From CAYOHP01 sp964403795 [NCBI: uncultured bacterium] (GTDB taxonomy: Bacteria > Muiribacteriota > UBA6191 > CAZXTJ01), in assembly GCA_964403795.1 (NCBI GenBank), contig CAYOHP010000019.1:1-64000 (forward strand): 64,000 bases of DNA, written 5' to 3'. This document shows positions 34,625 through 43,239 of the stretch, piece by piece (positions within the stretch are counted from its first letter, which is position 1; each line of letters starts with the position of its first letter). A program made the translations under genes and the position numbers. Below the pieces are notes generated by a model. The model ran no database searches and was not told the origin of the DNA. It saw only the letters and a program-made list of their open reading frames with translations.

Positions 34625-35733
34625 GTCGTTCGCTTCCCTTCGCCCCGGGTCCCGCGGACGCTCTCGACCATGCGATCGAGGAGCCTGAGGATGCGCCGGG
34701 TGGAATCCCTCTCGATCGGGCATGCCCGCGGAGGCCCCGGGCCACGCCCGCCGCCCTCCAGGGCCTCGCGGATCGCGGGAGCGATCCCGGAGACCCGGTA
34801 GACCGGCCGGGTCAGGCCCCAACGATTGCTCGGGAGCGGATCGTCGCCTTCGGCTCCCGGCTGCAGGCTGAGCACGGGTCGACCCAGCAGGCCGGCCTCG
34901 AGGAGCAGGACCGAGGACCTCCCCAGGACCAGGTCGGCCGAGGCCACGACCTCGCGGGGATCGCCGGCGCCGCTCACCACGACCCTGGCCCTGGCCCGGC
35001 GGGTCGCCTCCACCAGCCGGGCCGGGTCTTCCCGGGGATGGGGGCGGACGAGCAACACGACCTCCCGTCCCCCGGTCGGGTCGCGCCCCGGGAGCGCGCC
35101 CACGACCTCCGCCAGGACCTCGCACTCCGGCTCCGGCCCGACGAGGCGGAGCGGCTGGCTGGCATAGACCACCAGCAGCTCCTCCGGTCCCACGCCCAGG
35201 GAGCGTCGGACCCGCCCCCGGTCGACCCTGGCGGCCCACTCCGGTCCCAGGTCCTCGAGCGCCGGGGAGCCGGTGATCTCCAGGACCCCGGCCGGGAAGC
35301 CCGCCGCCAACATCTCCTCACGCGCCCGCTCGTCCATGACCGCGACCCGGTCCGGCAGGTCCTCGAGCGCCCCGCCCGCGTCCTCGAACCTCTCGCGATA
35401 CCGGCTCCAGAAGTCGAGGACCGCCAGCGAGGGGATCCGGCGCTCCCGGCCCGCCCGGACGAACTCCCGCTCATGGTCGCGCCCGTTCACCGAGGTCCCG
35501 AGCAGCAGCGCGTCGGGCGCGGTCTCGGCGACCCGGCGCCGGGCATCGGCCTCCCCGAAGCCGGGTTCGAGGCTCCGGCAGGAGACCGATAGCCGCTCCC
35601 ACACGGCCGGGGCCTGGGCATAGCCCCAGGCGGCGAGCTCGGTCCCCCGCGCCGCCAGTGCCCGGCACACCGGCGCCAGGGCTGCGGCCCCACCCGCGTC
35701 CCCGGCGACCACCAGGACCCGCAGGTCAGCCAT
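34621..35733 (-). CDS. GT-B-fold protein (UDP-GlcNAc 2-epimerase-like / transferase)
   Basis: 370 residues with the two-Rossmann layout of GT-B enzymes. N-terminal LRVLVVAGDAGGAAALAPVC, DALLLGTSVNGRDHEREFVR, then LGVGPEELLVVYASQPLRL, LLVRPHPREDPARLV, and ASADLVLGRSSVLLLEAGLL as the C-terminal nucleotide-binding segment. It resembles the broad family of NeuC/PseG-like and capsule transferases, but lacks the GHxxR loop expected for PseG, so PseG itself is doubtful. It overlaps the neighbours on both sides, firmly in the operon. Exact substrate unknown. Confidence 0.7.
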   Translation of the reverse strand: MADLRVLVVAGDAGGAAALAPVCRALAARGTELAAWGYAQAPAVWERLSVSCRSLEPGFGEADARRRVAETAPDALLLGTSVNGRDHEREFVRAGRERRIPSLAVLDFWSRYRERFEDAGGALEDLPDRVAVMDERAREEMLAAGFPAGVLEITGSPALEDLGPEWAARVDRGRVRRSLGVGPEELLVVYASQPLRLVGPEPECEVLAEVVGALPGRDPTGGREVVLLVRPHPREDPARLVEATRRARARVVVSGAGDPREVVASADLVLGRSSVLLLEAGLLGRPVLSLQPGAEGDDPLPSNRWGLTRPVYRVSGIAPAIREALEGGGRGPGPPRACPIERDSTRRILRLLDRMVESVRGTRGEGKRTT

Positions 35734-36724
35734 GGTCCGCCGACTCCACGGTGGCGCCGGTGGCCGCGGCCCGCCCCGCCGCCACCGCGATCTGGAGGGC
35801 CCGCAGGCCGTCGTGCCCGGAACAGGCGGGAGCGCCCCTCGACGCCACCGTCGCCACCAGGTCCTGCACGGCGTGCAGCAGGTAGTCCTGCAGGGCTCCG
35901 TCCCGGGATTCCTCCGGCACCAGTTCGCGGTACCCGGGGAACCGCGGGCTGGGCCGCGCCACCTCGACCTCGACCCGGTCAGCGCCCCGGGTCAACCTGA
36001 CCCTGCCGGCGTCGCCCAGGAGGTCCATCTCGAAGAGCGAGTACGCGGCTCCCGAGGCCGCCACCAGGCTGGCCCTCGCCCCGGTCTCGAGCTCGAGCTC
36101 GACGTCCAGGGTGGGATCGTTGCCGGGCTCGCCCAGCCGATCGTGCGCGGAGACCCTCACCGGCTCCCCCACCAGCATCCGCAGCAGGTCGAACCAGTGG
36201 GTGCCGTTGTGGACCGTGCCCCGGACGTGGAACCCCGTCACCCTCCGGATCGTCCCCACCCGGCCGGAGGAGATCTCGTCGCGCAGGGCCCGCAGCCGGG
36301 GCGAGTACCGCCGCAGGTGGTTGACCGCCAGCACCACGCCCCGGGCCTCCGCCTCCCGGACCAGCTCCCTGGCCGCGGCCGGGTCGGTGGCCAGCGGCTT
36401 CTCGGCGAGCACGGCGCGGACCCCGGGGGTCCTCAGCGCCTTCCCCACCAGGTCGACGTGGGTGGCATCGGGGGTGCAGACGCTCACCAGGTCCGGTCGC
36501 ACCGCTGCGAGCAGCTCCTCGGCCGAGGCGAACCTGGCCTCCACCCCCCAGCACTCGCCGGCGGCCCGGAGCCGCTCCCGGTCGGGATCCGCCAGGGCCG
36601 CCAGCTCGACCCCGGGGCATGCGACATAGGCTCCCGCATGGCAGGCGGTCCGGGACGCCGCGACCCGCTCGCCGAAGCGGCTGCCGATGTCGCCGCAACC
36701 GAGGATCGCCGCCCTGAGTTTCAC
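35726..36724 (-). CDS. Gfo/Idh/MocA family sugar dehydrogenase
   Basis: 332 residues, NAD(P)-dependent. Rossmann motif AAILGCGDIGSRF (GxGxxG with Cys), VSVCTPDATHVDLV, VLAEKPLATDPAAARELV (the EKP motif), VNHLRRYSPRLRAL, and THWFDLLRML with the His/Asp pair of the family. In the glycan operon it would oxidise a sugar nucleotide to a keto form ahead of the aminotransferase at 33338. The GTG overlaps the stop of the CMP-sugar synthetase gene (GTGA). Confidence 0.87.
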   Translation of the reverse strand: MKLRAAILGCGDIGSRFGERVAASRTACHAGAYVACPGVELAALADPDRERLRAAGECWGVEARFASAEELLAAVRPDLVSVCTPDATHVDLVGKALRTPGVRAVLAEKPLATDPAAARELVREAEARGVVLAVNHLRRYSPRLRALRDEISSGRVGTIRRVTGFHVRGTVHNGTHWFDLLRMLVGEPVRVSAHDRLGEPGNDPTLDVELELETGARASLVAASGAAYSLFEMDLLGDAGRVRLTRGADRVEVEVARPSPRFPGYRELVPEESRDGALQDYLLHAVQDLVATVASRGAPACSGHDGLRALQIAVAAGRAAATGATVESADHG

Positions 36725-37482
36725 GCGGTCCCGGTCGCCTCGAGACGTCGCACCAGCTCCGGCCCCAGCTGGCGGTAGAGGAGGAAGAAGGCCGCCAGCG
36801 GGGCCTCGTCGGGATTGTCGACCTCGAGCGAGTACATCGGGTCGTCCTGTTCGATCACGTAGAGGCGGGGGCCGAGCCAGGCGTGCGGCACCGCCGAGGG
36901 CGGGGTCGACATCAGGGTGGAAGTCCGTACCGCGGCCACGGCCCCGTCGAGGAAGAGCCGGCGGGGGAAGTCCTGCTTGCGGAACCCGGTCACGCCCTCC
37001 ACCCAGGGGGCGACCAGGCCCGAGACGGGATCGACCAGCTTCTTCAGCCACTCGGGAGGGATCCGGGTCTCCAGCGCGGTGCAGACCGCGGTGGCGTCCG
37101 GGTTGGCCTCGAAGCGCTCGACCACGGCGTCGAACTGCCCCTCCTTGCGGACCGGGATGTTGCCTTGGGGCAGCATCACCACCTCGGGCCGGTACCCCTC
37201 CTCGGCCTCCAGGGTGCGCACCAGGTGCCGCAGCGCGTCATCGAGGCTGGCGGTGTCGGTGGCGTGCTCGTCGGGCCGCACCCGCGTCTCCACCCCGAGC
37301 TGCTCCCCGATCGCCAGCACCTCGGGATCGTCCGACGACACGATCACCCGGGTGATCCGGCGGGCCGCCTTGGCCGCCTCGATGCAATAGGAGATCAGGG
37401 GCCGGCCGAGCAGGGGATGCTGGTGCTTGCCGGGGAACCGCTTGCTGCCGCGTCGCGCCGGGATCACGCACAGGACTTCCAT
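36721..37482 (-). CDS. CMP-nonulosonic acid synthetase (acylneuraminate cytidylyltransferase, PseF/NeuA-like)
   Basis: 253 residues. The CTP-binding motif IPARRGSKRFPGK sits at residues 7-19, followed by RPLISYCIEAAKAA, IVSSDDPEVLAIG, and VMLPQGNIPVRKEGQFDAVV, where the family normally has LQPTSPLR; this altered motif may reflect a different sugar. The C-terminal YSLEVDNPDEAPLAAFF is typical. It activates the nine-carbon sugar made by PseI as the CMP derivative. Pathway genes PseB, PseC and PseI in the window favour pseudaminic acid as substrate. Confidence 0.85.
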   Translation of the reverse strand: MEVLCVIPARRGSKRFPGKHQHPLLGRPLISYCIEAAKAARRITRVIVSSDDPEVLAIGEQLGVETRVRPDEHATDTASLDDALRHLVRTLEAEEGYRPEVVMLPQGNIPVRKEGQFDAVVERFEANPDATAVCTALETRIPPEWLKKLVDPVSGLVAPWVEGVTGFRKQDFPRRLFLDGAVAAVRTSTLMSTPPSAVPHAWLGPRLYVIEQDDPMYSLEVDNPDEAPLAAFFLLYRQLGPELVRRLEATGTA

Positions 37483-37551
37483 GGCGGGTCTCCTCGTCGC
37501 TCCATCCTATCGGATAACGCGCCGCGCCCACCATCGCAAGCGGGCCCGCCG

Positions 37552-39102
37552 TCAGGCAGCCGGCCGCCCCGCGGCCAGGGCCTGGCGCGCCCCCTCGGCC
37601 AGGGTGGCGGCCATGGCCTGCCGGCGCTCCCGGCCCTCACCGGAGGCGCTGTCCGCGAAGCCCCCGTGGGCCCCGACCGCGAGCCGGTCCCGGATCCCGA
37701 CCAGGAAGCGGAGGAGGTCCAGGCCGATATCGGCGGGAGTCTTCGCCATGGCGCGGGCCAACGCCTCCCGGCAGGCGGCCTCGGAGTCCACCGGGAAGAC
37801 GCTTCCGCAGCCCGAGTACCAGGGGGTCCCGAAGGTGAGGCAGGGACGCCCCGCCCGGAGCGCCTCCCATCCCACCGTGCCGGTCAGGGTGGCGACCAGG
37901 CGGGAGCCCGCCACCAGCTCGTGGGTCGGGGTCTCCATGGAGACCAGGACGACCCCGGGTACCTTCGCCAGTTCCTCGTAGTCGGAGGGGTCCCGGAAGT
38001 GCCAGCGCCCGGCCGGGGACATGAAGTGGTCCTGGAACTGGCTCGGATGCTCCCGCACCGCCAGGACCCAACCCTCGGGCAGCGCCGCCGCCAGGGTGGT
38101 GACGGCCAGGAGCTGGTCGGCGAAGATCCCGGCCTGGGGCATGCTCGAGGCCTCGGGCTGCATGTGGAGCGCGAAATAGACGTAGGGGACGCCGGGCTCG
38201 AGCGGTCGGACCCTGGCCGACCAGGCCCGCTCCAGCCGCCGGGCCCAGGCCCGCGCCAGCAGGCGGAATGCCCGGAACAGGGTGAGCGAACGGATCCCGT
38301 TGTGGGCGAAGGGCAGGAGGAACCCTTCCCTCCCCAGGTCCGCCAGGGCCTGTCCCAGACCCGCCGCGAACCGCCCGATCCGTTCCCTGGCGCCCTGCCA
38401 CCGGCCCTTCGCCGGGGCCTCCACACCCGCCGGAGCCGGGGTCCCGAGGACGAGTCGGGAATGGCGGCTGTAGCGGCTCTCCTCGTCGATCCCCCGGAGC
38501 AGGTCCGGATCCAGCGAGGCCCGCAACGCCTCGGGCGAGGCCAGGCCGCGGGTCGCCTCCGGGTCCACCGGCACCGCCTGGTCGTAGCGCTCGGCCAGGT
38601 AGAAACGGTCGGGCAGGTGGGTCCAGAGCAGCACCCGGGTCGGCTTGCCCAGGTACCGCATCACCTCGTAGAGCACCAGGTCCCAGCCGTAGTGGGGAGG
38701 CTCGGTGCAGAGCAGCAGGTCGGCCCGCGTCCGCTCCACGAAGCCGATCCAATGACGGACCAGGGCCCGGAACAGCCGGGTCCGCCAGCGCACGCTCCGG
38801 GGCAGGATCGCGGCCCGGTCGGTGATCGAGAGGAAGGTCGCCTCCGCCGGCCGGAGCGCCTCCAGGACCTCCCGGGGAAGGTGCATGTCCCCCGGGCCCA
38901 GCCGCCGCGACACCTCCTCGAAGGAGAAGTACTTCGACGAGTCGAGGACCTCGATCCCGCAGGCACCATGCCGGCGCAGGCGGCGCTCCAGGTTCACCGG
39001 GTCATGGGTGAAGGCATGGGTCACCTCGATCCCCCGGGTCGCCACCCCCGCGACCACCTCGGCCCAGTGCTCGTTGTTGACGTTCAGGACCAGGACGCCC
39101 AT
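37552..39102 (-). CDS. Capsule-type polysaccharide biosynthesis protein / glycosyltransferase
   Basis: 516 residues. The N terminus is a Rossmann-like half (VLVLNVNNEHWAEVVAGV, ADLLLCTEPPHYGWDLVLYE); the C-terminal half has YVYFALHMQPEASS, WVLAVREHPSQFQDHF and VATLTGTVGWEALRAGRPCL, FGTPWYSG, features shared with KpsS/KpsC-type capsule transferases and polysialyl-type transferases. It might add the CMP-activated nonulosonic acid whose synthetase is encoded 69 bp downstream. No membrane span. The gap to the GNAT gene is only 13 bp. Confidence 0.72.
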   Translation of the reverse strand: MGVLVLNVNNEHWAEVVAGVATRGIEVTHAFTHDPVNLERRLRRHGACGIEVLDSSKYFSFEEVSRRLGPGDMHLPREVLEALRPAEATFLSITDRAAILPRSVRWRTRLFRALVRHWIGFVERTRADLLLCTEPPHYGWDLVLYEVMRYLGKPTRVLLWTHLPDRFYLAERYDQAVPVDPEATRGLASPEALRASLDPDLLRGIDEESRYSRHSRLVLGTPAPAGVEAPAKGRWQGARERIGRFAAGLGQALADLGREGFLLPFAHNGIRSLTLFRAFRLLARAWARRLERAWSARVRPLEPGVPYVYFALHMQPEASSMPQAGIFADQLLAVTTLAAALPEGWVLAVREHPSQFQDHFMSPAGRWHFRDPSDYEELAKVPGVVLVSMETPTHELVAGSRLVATLTGTVGWEALRAGRPCLTFGTPWYSGCGSVFPVDSEAACREALARAMAKTPADIGLDLLRFLVGIRDRLAVGAHGGFADSASGEGRERRQAMAATLAEGARQALAAGRPAA

Positions 39103-39115
39103 GGGAGCCTTTCCC

Positions 39116-39673
39116 TCAGGACGAGGCCGCCAGGAACTCCTCCCGCAGGACGCCGAAGAGCACCACGTCCCGGTAGCGGCCGCGCTTCCACATCGCCTGG
39201 CGACGACGGCCTTCTTCCTTCATGCCCAGTCGGCGCGCCAGCCCGCACATGGCCTCGTTGTCGTCCAGGGTCCCGCACTGGATCCGGTGCAGGTTCATGG
39301 CGTCGAACCCGTGGGCCAGCAGGAGGCGACCGGCTTCGGTGGCGACACCCTTGCCCCAGGCGGACCGGTCCCCGATCACGATCGAGAACTCGGCCCTCCG
39401 GTGCAGGGGCTGGAGATCGGCCAGGGCCACGTTGCCGACGTGGCGCCCGTCGACCTTGTGGGCGATCGCCAGGACCAGCTTGTCGGTGGCTCCGGCGAGG
39501 CCGCGGATGTAGGCCAACGCCTCCTCCCGGGTGTAGGGGAAGACATGGTGGGAGTTCCCGGCGCAGACCTCGGCGTCGTTGAACCAGTTCGGGTAGTCGC
39601 CTTCGACATCGGACTCCACCAGGGGGCGGAGCACCACCGACGCACCGACCAGGAACGGACGGGATCCCTCCAC
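39116..39673 (-). CDS. GNAT N-acetyltransferase
   Basis: 185 residues in the RimJ/RimL layout: VVLRPLVESDVEGDYPNWFN, RRAEFSIVIGDRSAWGKGVA (acetyl-CoA loop WGKGVAT), and LHRIQCGTLDDNEAMCGLAR, RRLGMKEEGRRR. It is a candidate for PseH, the 4-amino-sugar N-acetyltransferase, because it is the first gene of the operon with the CMP-sugar synthetase. The first in-frame start after the promoter is GTG at 39673; upstream in-frame sequence up to 39835 is Pro/Arg-rich and crosses the promoter. Confidence 0.78.
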   Translation of the reverse strand: MEGSRPFLVGASVVLRPLVESDVEGDYPNWFNDAEVCAGNSHHVFPYTREEALAYIRGLAGATDKLVLAIAHKVDGRHVGNVALADLQPLHRRAEFSIVIGDRSAWGKGVATEAGRLLLAHGFDAMNLHRIQCGTLDDNEAMCGLARRLGMKEEGRRRQAMWKRGRYRDVVLFGVLREEFLAASS

Positions 39674-39763
39674 CGCGGCTCGCCTCCTCGACTCGGGGAA
39701 CGGTTCCGGACCGGGCCACCCCGGGGCCTCGACGTCCGGCTCGGCCCGCGACCGGCATCGAGG

Positions 39764-39793
39764 ACTGTAACGCCGATCCCGAGCCCGCGGCAA
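39764..39793 (-). promoter_or_regulatory. Putative promoter (TTGCCG-18-TACAGT) of the six-gene glycan operon
   Basis: On the minus strand, -35 TTGCCG and -10 TACAGT are 18 bp apart, in the 145-bp gap after the PhyH gene. It would drive the genes from 39673 down to 33338 with an ~85-nt leader. Confidence 0.45.
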
Positions 39794-39818
39794 CCGACCG
39801 GGCGGGACCGCTCCCCGG

Positions 39819-40772
39819 CTAGGCTCGACCCGCACCGCCCGGAGCCCGCACGAACCGTCGCAGCAGGTGGGGATCGAACGGACCTCCCACCAGCCGGGTC
39901 GCCTCCTCGGCGTCCAGCACCGGCTGCTTCGGCTCGCCGAGTCCGCTGGCGAACACGCAGTAGGTGACCTGCGCCATCAGGCGCCTCCCGGTCCGCGGCA
40001 GGCTCCCCTTGTGGAGGGCGTAGGTGTCGGCGAGGAAGCCGGTCCCGGCCGGCCCCGTGATCGGGGTGACCGCCGATCCGAACCGGCGCGTCACCTCCTC
40101 GTCGGAGTGGCGACCGTCCTCGGACAGCTCCGCCGAGCGGTGCGAGCCGCGCACGAAGACGTGGGGCCCGGTGTCGAGGTCGACCGGGCCGAGGTAGGTG
40201 AAGTGGTTGACCCAGGAGACCAGGTCGGCGTCCCGGTGGAAGCGCTGGGCCTCCTCCGCATCCGCCTTTCCCGGGAACGACCACCAGACCAGGATGCGAT
40301 CGATGGTCACCCGGTGCTCCAGGTAGGCCTCGACGGTCGCCAGCACCCGCGGGTCGGAGGCATGCCGCAGCAACCCCGGGAGCCGGACCACGTCCTCGAC
40401 GGCCAGGTGGGCCACATGGGTGTCGGGAGGCGCGGCGTCGGGGGCGAAGGTCCCGAGATGCCGCCGGTACACGTCGAAGCAGGGGCGCGCCTCGGCAGCC
40501 TTCCACATGGCGCGGGCGGCCTCGGGGTCGAGGATCCCGAGCGGAGCCGTCATCCCCTGGGAGCAGAGCTCGCCGAGCCAACGGGAGGAGACCGGATCGT
40601 TCCCCCGGTCGGGCGCCGGCTCGGCAGCCATCCCCATCAGGCGGGCCAGGGCCCGGCGGGCCCGGGGGTGACGGACCTGCCGGTGCAAGGTGGCGAAGAC
40701 CCTCGCCGGTTCCCGGCGCATGGTCCAGAGTCCGTACCAGAACCCGGCGACCGACTTGAGTCTGCCCGCCAT
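39819..40772 (-). CDS. PhyH-family Fe(II)/2-oxoglutarate dioxygenase
   Basis: 317 residues. The iron site is visible: QRFHRDAD gives His179 and Asp181, and YALHKGSLPRTGRR the distal His254 and an Arg for 2-oxoglutarate. ILVWWSFPGK, NHFTYLGPVDLDTGPHVFVR and GTGFLADT are family-like. Members hydroxylate small molecules, lipids or sugars; here it may tailor the glycan. ATG 40772 follows GGGAGG with four bases between; ATG 40799 has no such site. It lies upstream of, and may be separate from, the operon starting at 39673. Confidence 0.85.
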   Translation of the reverse strand: MAGRLKSVAGFWYGLWTMRREPARVFATLHRQVRHPRARRALARLMGMAAEPAPDRGNDPVSSRWLGELCSQGMTAPLGILDPEAARAMWKAAEARPCFDVYRRHLGTFAPDAAPPDTHVAHLAVEDVVRLPGLLRHASDPRVLATVEAYLEHRVTIDRILVWWSFPGKADAEEAQRFHRDADLVSWVNHFTYLGPVDLDTGPHVFVRGSHRSAELSEDGRHSDEEVTRRFGSAVTPITGPAGTGFLADTYALHKGSLPRTGRRLMAQVTYCVFASGLGEPKQPVLDAEEATRLVGGPFDPHLLRRFVRAPGGAGRA

Positions 40773-40947
40773 GGCACCTCCCGACCGTTTCCTCGCCATG
40801 CTAGCAAGAGCAGGAGGCGCCGGCCGCCGGCTCCCCCCTTGTCCGGCCTCCCGCGAGGTGCCACCATTCGCGCCGAGGAGGCCGCGGTGGGATCCGACCA
40901 GGAAGCGCTGTGGACCGGCGGGACCGGGGCCCCGGAGTGACGCCCCG

Positions 40948-42003
40948 GTGAACTCCGCCCGGCCCCGTCGCAACGGCGCTTCCGACCTCGCCTGCGTGCT
41001 GGCCGCGGTGGTGGTCTCCCGCGCCCCGCTCCTGTATCTCGAGGGACCGGATCCGGACGAGGACCGTCCCGCCCACGTGCGGGCCGCCTCGGGCCTGGCC
41101 TGGGTCGGCGACGAGCTGGCGGTGGTCCAGGACGATGCCGGCTTCCTGGCGCTCCACGATCCGGTGGCGGGCACCACCCGCTCGCTGCCGCTGGAGGCCG
41201 ACCGCCACGGCAAGCGGCTGTGGGACGAGGGCCGGGGCAACAAGATGGACAAGCCCGACCTCGAGTGCGCCACGGTGATCCGGTGGGAAGGCAGGGAGCA
41301 ACTGCTCGCCATGGGGTCCGGCTCCGCCCCCGGCCGCGATCGCGTCCTCCTCCTGCCTCGCGACCAGCTGGCCGCGGACGCCCCCCGGGCTCCCCGCGCC
41401 CTCCTCCCGCTCGCCGCCCTGTACGCGGCCCTCGAGACCGACCTCCGGTTCTCGGGAGGGGCCCTGAACCTGGAAGGCGTCTCGGCCCTGGGCGGCTCGC
41501 GGGTCCGGCTCTTCCAGCGCGGCAACGGCGACCCCGGACCCGGTCGCCGGCCGGTCGACGCCTTCCTCGACCTCGACCTCGCGCCCTGGCTCGCCGGCGT
41601 GCCCCCGGCCGGCCCGCTCCCCGCGGCCCGCCGCCTCGACCTCGGTTCGATCGGCGGGGTCCGCCTCTCCTTCACCGACGCCACCCCCGGTCCCGGAGGA
41701 CGCACCTTGTTCCTGGCGGCGGCCGAGGACTCCCCCGACGCGGTGCGCGACGGACCGGTCGCCGGCAGCGTGGTCGGGGTGCTGGAACCCGACGGATCCG
41801 TGCTGGTCGCCCCCCTGGTCGACCGCTATGGTCACCGCCTGGTCGCCAAGGCCGAGGGCATCGCCTGGCGCGCCGCGGAGCCCGACCGGGTGGACGTGGT
41901 CTTCGATCCCGATGACCCGGAGCGGCCGAGCGAGCTCTGCCGGGTGGAGCTGCGCGGTCCCTGGGGTCCGGGCCTCGAGGCCGGGACCGGAGCCGAGCCG
42001 TGA
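40948..42003 (+). CDS. DUF6929-like beta-propeller protein
   Basis: 351 residues. After a short basic N terminus comes DPDEDRPAHVRAASGLAWVG, VVQDDAGFLALHDP, LEADRHGKRLWDEGRGNKMD, KPDLECATVIRWEG, GSGSAPGRDRVLLLPRD and LNLEGVSALGG, a run of blade-like segments that match what I know of DUF6929 (phytase-like propellers). No signal peptide is obvious, although a weak hydrophobic stretch ASDLACVLAAVVV occurs near the start. The stop overlaps the next GTG (GTGA), so it is co-translated with the LOG-like protein. Function unknown. Confidence 0.65.
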   Translation: MNSARPRRNGASDLACVLAAVVVSRAPLLYLEGPDPDEDRPAHVRAASGLAWVGDELAVVQDDAGFLALHDPVAGTTRSLPLEADRHGKRLWDEGRGNKMDKPDLECATVIRWEGREQLLAMGSGSAPGRDRVLLLPRDQLAADAPRAPRALLPLAALYAALETDLRFSGGALNLEGVSALGGSRVRLFQRGNGDPGPGRRPVDAFLDLDLAPWLAGVPPAGPLPAARRLDLGSIGGVRLSFTDATPGPGGRTLFLAAAEDSPDAVRDGPVAGSVVGVLEPDGSVLVAPLVDRYGHRLVAKAEGIAWRAAEPDRVDVVFDPDDPERPSELCRVELRGPWGPGLEAGTGAEP

Positions 42004-43145
42004 CGCGCCGGACCCCGATCGAGATCGAATCCCTCGAGGCGCTGGCGGCCCGCCTCGATTCCGGGCAGGATCTCGCCGGCACCGTGCTCCAGGGCCTCGA
42101 TCTCGCGCCGCTGGCGGCGCGACTGGCCACCGCCGGCTTCGCGGGGGCCACCCTGCTCGGCTGCCGCGGTCCGAAGAAGCTGATGGAGTCGGTGCTCGCC
42201 CAGGGAGCCCTGGTCTTCCCGGACCTTCCCGACCTTCCCTACCATCCCTACCGACCCCGTCTCTACACCCCCGAGGAGCTCTACGAGGGCTTCGACCCGG
42301 GTCACCCCGAGACCTACCGGCGGACCCTCGACGCCCGGGTCTACCGACACTTCATGGACTCGGGCGGAGCCCACTCCCAGGACCTGCTCGAGAGCCTGGC
42401 CCAACGCCTCCACGACCATGCGGTCACCGACGCCCTCGACGAATTCCTGGACGGTGAAGGTCGCCGATCGCGAACCGTCGCGGTGATGGGCGGCCACTCG
42501 GTGGCCCGGGGGACTCCCGAGTACCTGGCCGCCGCCCGCCTCGGGCGCGAGCTCGCCCGGCGCGGCTTCCTGGTGGCCACCGGCGGAGGTCCGGGTGCCA
42601 TGGAGGCCGCCCATCTGGGGGCGTTCACCGCGGGACGGGACCTCGACGAGCTCGGGGACGCGATCGGGGTGCTGGCCCTGGCGCCCAAGTACACGGACGC
42701 CTCCTGGCTCGCCCGGGCGTTCGAGGTCAGGGCCCGCGCTCCCTGCCTTCCCCCGACCTCCGGAATCGAGGCCGAGAGCCTGGGGGTCCCGACCTGGCAC
42801 TACGGTCACGAGCCTCCCAATCCCTTCGCCACCCGGATCGCCAAGTACTTCCAGAACTCGGTCCGGGAGGAGGGCCTGACCGCCATGGCGCTGGCCGGGG
42901 TGGTGTTCACGCCGGGGAGCGCCGGAACCGTCCAGGAAGTCTTCCAGGACGCCTGCCAGAACCACTACGAGTCCTACGGCCGATCCAGCCCGATGGTGCT
43001 CTTCGGGGTCGATTTCTGGACCCGCACGCTCCCGGTGGTCCCGCTCCTGACCCGGCTCGCCGAGGGCCGCGGCTACCGCCAGCGGATCACCGTCACCGAC
43101 TCGGTCGACGAGGCGATCTCGGCGATCGCGGCCGGGCGGACCTGA
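42000..43145 (+). CDS. LOG-like Rossmann-fold nucleotide hydrolase
   Basis: 381 residues. The C-terminal ~230 residues are a LOG/TIGR00725-like domain: TVAVMGGHSVARGTPEYLAA, RRGFLVATGGGPGAMEAAHL and FTPGSAGTVQEVFQDACQNH, where the family has PGGxGTxxE; here Ser replaces one Gly. LOG enzymes release a base from nucleoside 5'-monophosphates. The first ~150 residues are an extra helical part with PYHPYRPRLYTPEELYEGFD. The GTG start overlaps the stop of the upstream gene. It stands 94 bp before the tryptophan operon and need not belong to it. Confidence 0.75.
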   Translation: MTRRTPIEIESLEALAARLDSGQDLAGTVLQGLDLAPLAARLATAGFAGATLLGCRGPKKLMESVLAQGALVFPDLPDLPYHPYRPRLYTPEELYEGFDPGHPETYRRTLDARVYRHFMDSGGAHSQDLLESLAQRLHDHAVTDALDEFLDGEGRRSRTVAVMGGHSVARGTPEYLAAARLGRELARRGFLVATGGGPGAMEAAHLGAFTAGRDLDELGDAIGVLALAPKYTDASWLARAFEVRARAPCLPPTSGIEAESLGVPTWHYGHEPPNPFATRIAKYFQNSVREEGLTAMALAGVVFTPGSAGTVQEVFQDACQNHYESYGRSSPMVLFGVDFWTRTLPVVPLLTRLAEGRGYRQRITVTDSVDEAISAIAAGRT

Positions 43146-43171
43146 GCCGGCGGGAGGTCCCCTCGCCCGCC

Positions 43172-43201
43172 TGGAGACGGGTCCCGGATTCGTCGTAGCA
43201 T
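43172..43201 (+). promoter_or_regulatory. Possible promoter (TGGAGA-18-TAGCAT) of the tryptophan operon
   Basis: Four of six -35 positions agree with TTGACA, and TAGCAT is the -10. It lies ~40 bp before the ATG at 43240, which also has a GGGAGGG ribosome site. Confidence 0.35.
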
Positions 43202-43239
43202 CCGGCATCCCGGCAGCCGGCGCCGGGCGGGAGGGCGAG

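Noticed and set aside
34621-35733. Assignment as PseG
   Set aside because: It lacks the N-terminal GHxxR-type loop expected for PseG; kept as a GT-B-fold protein.
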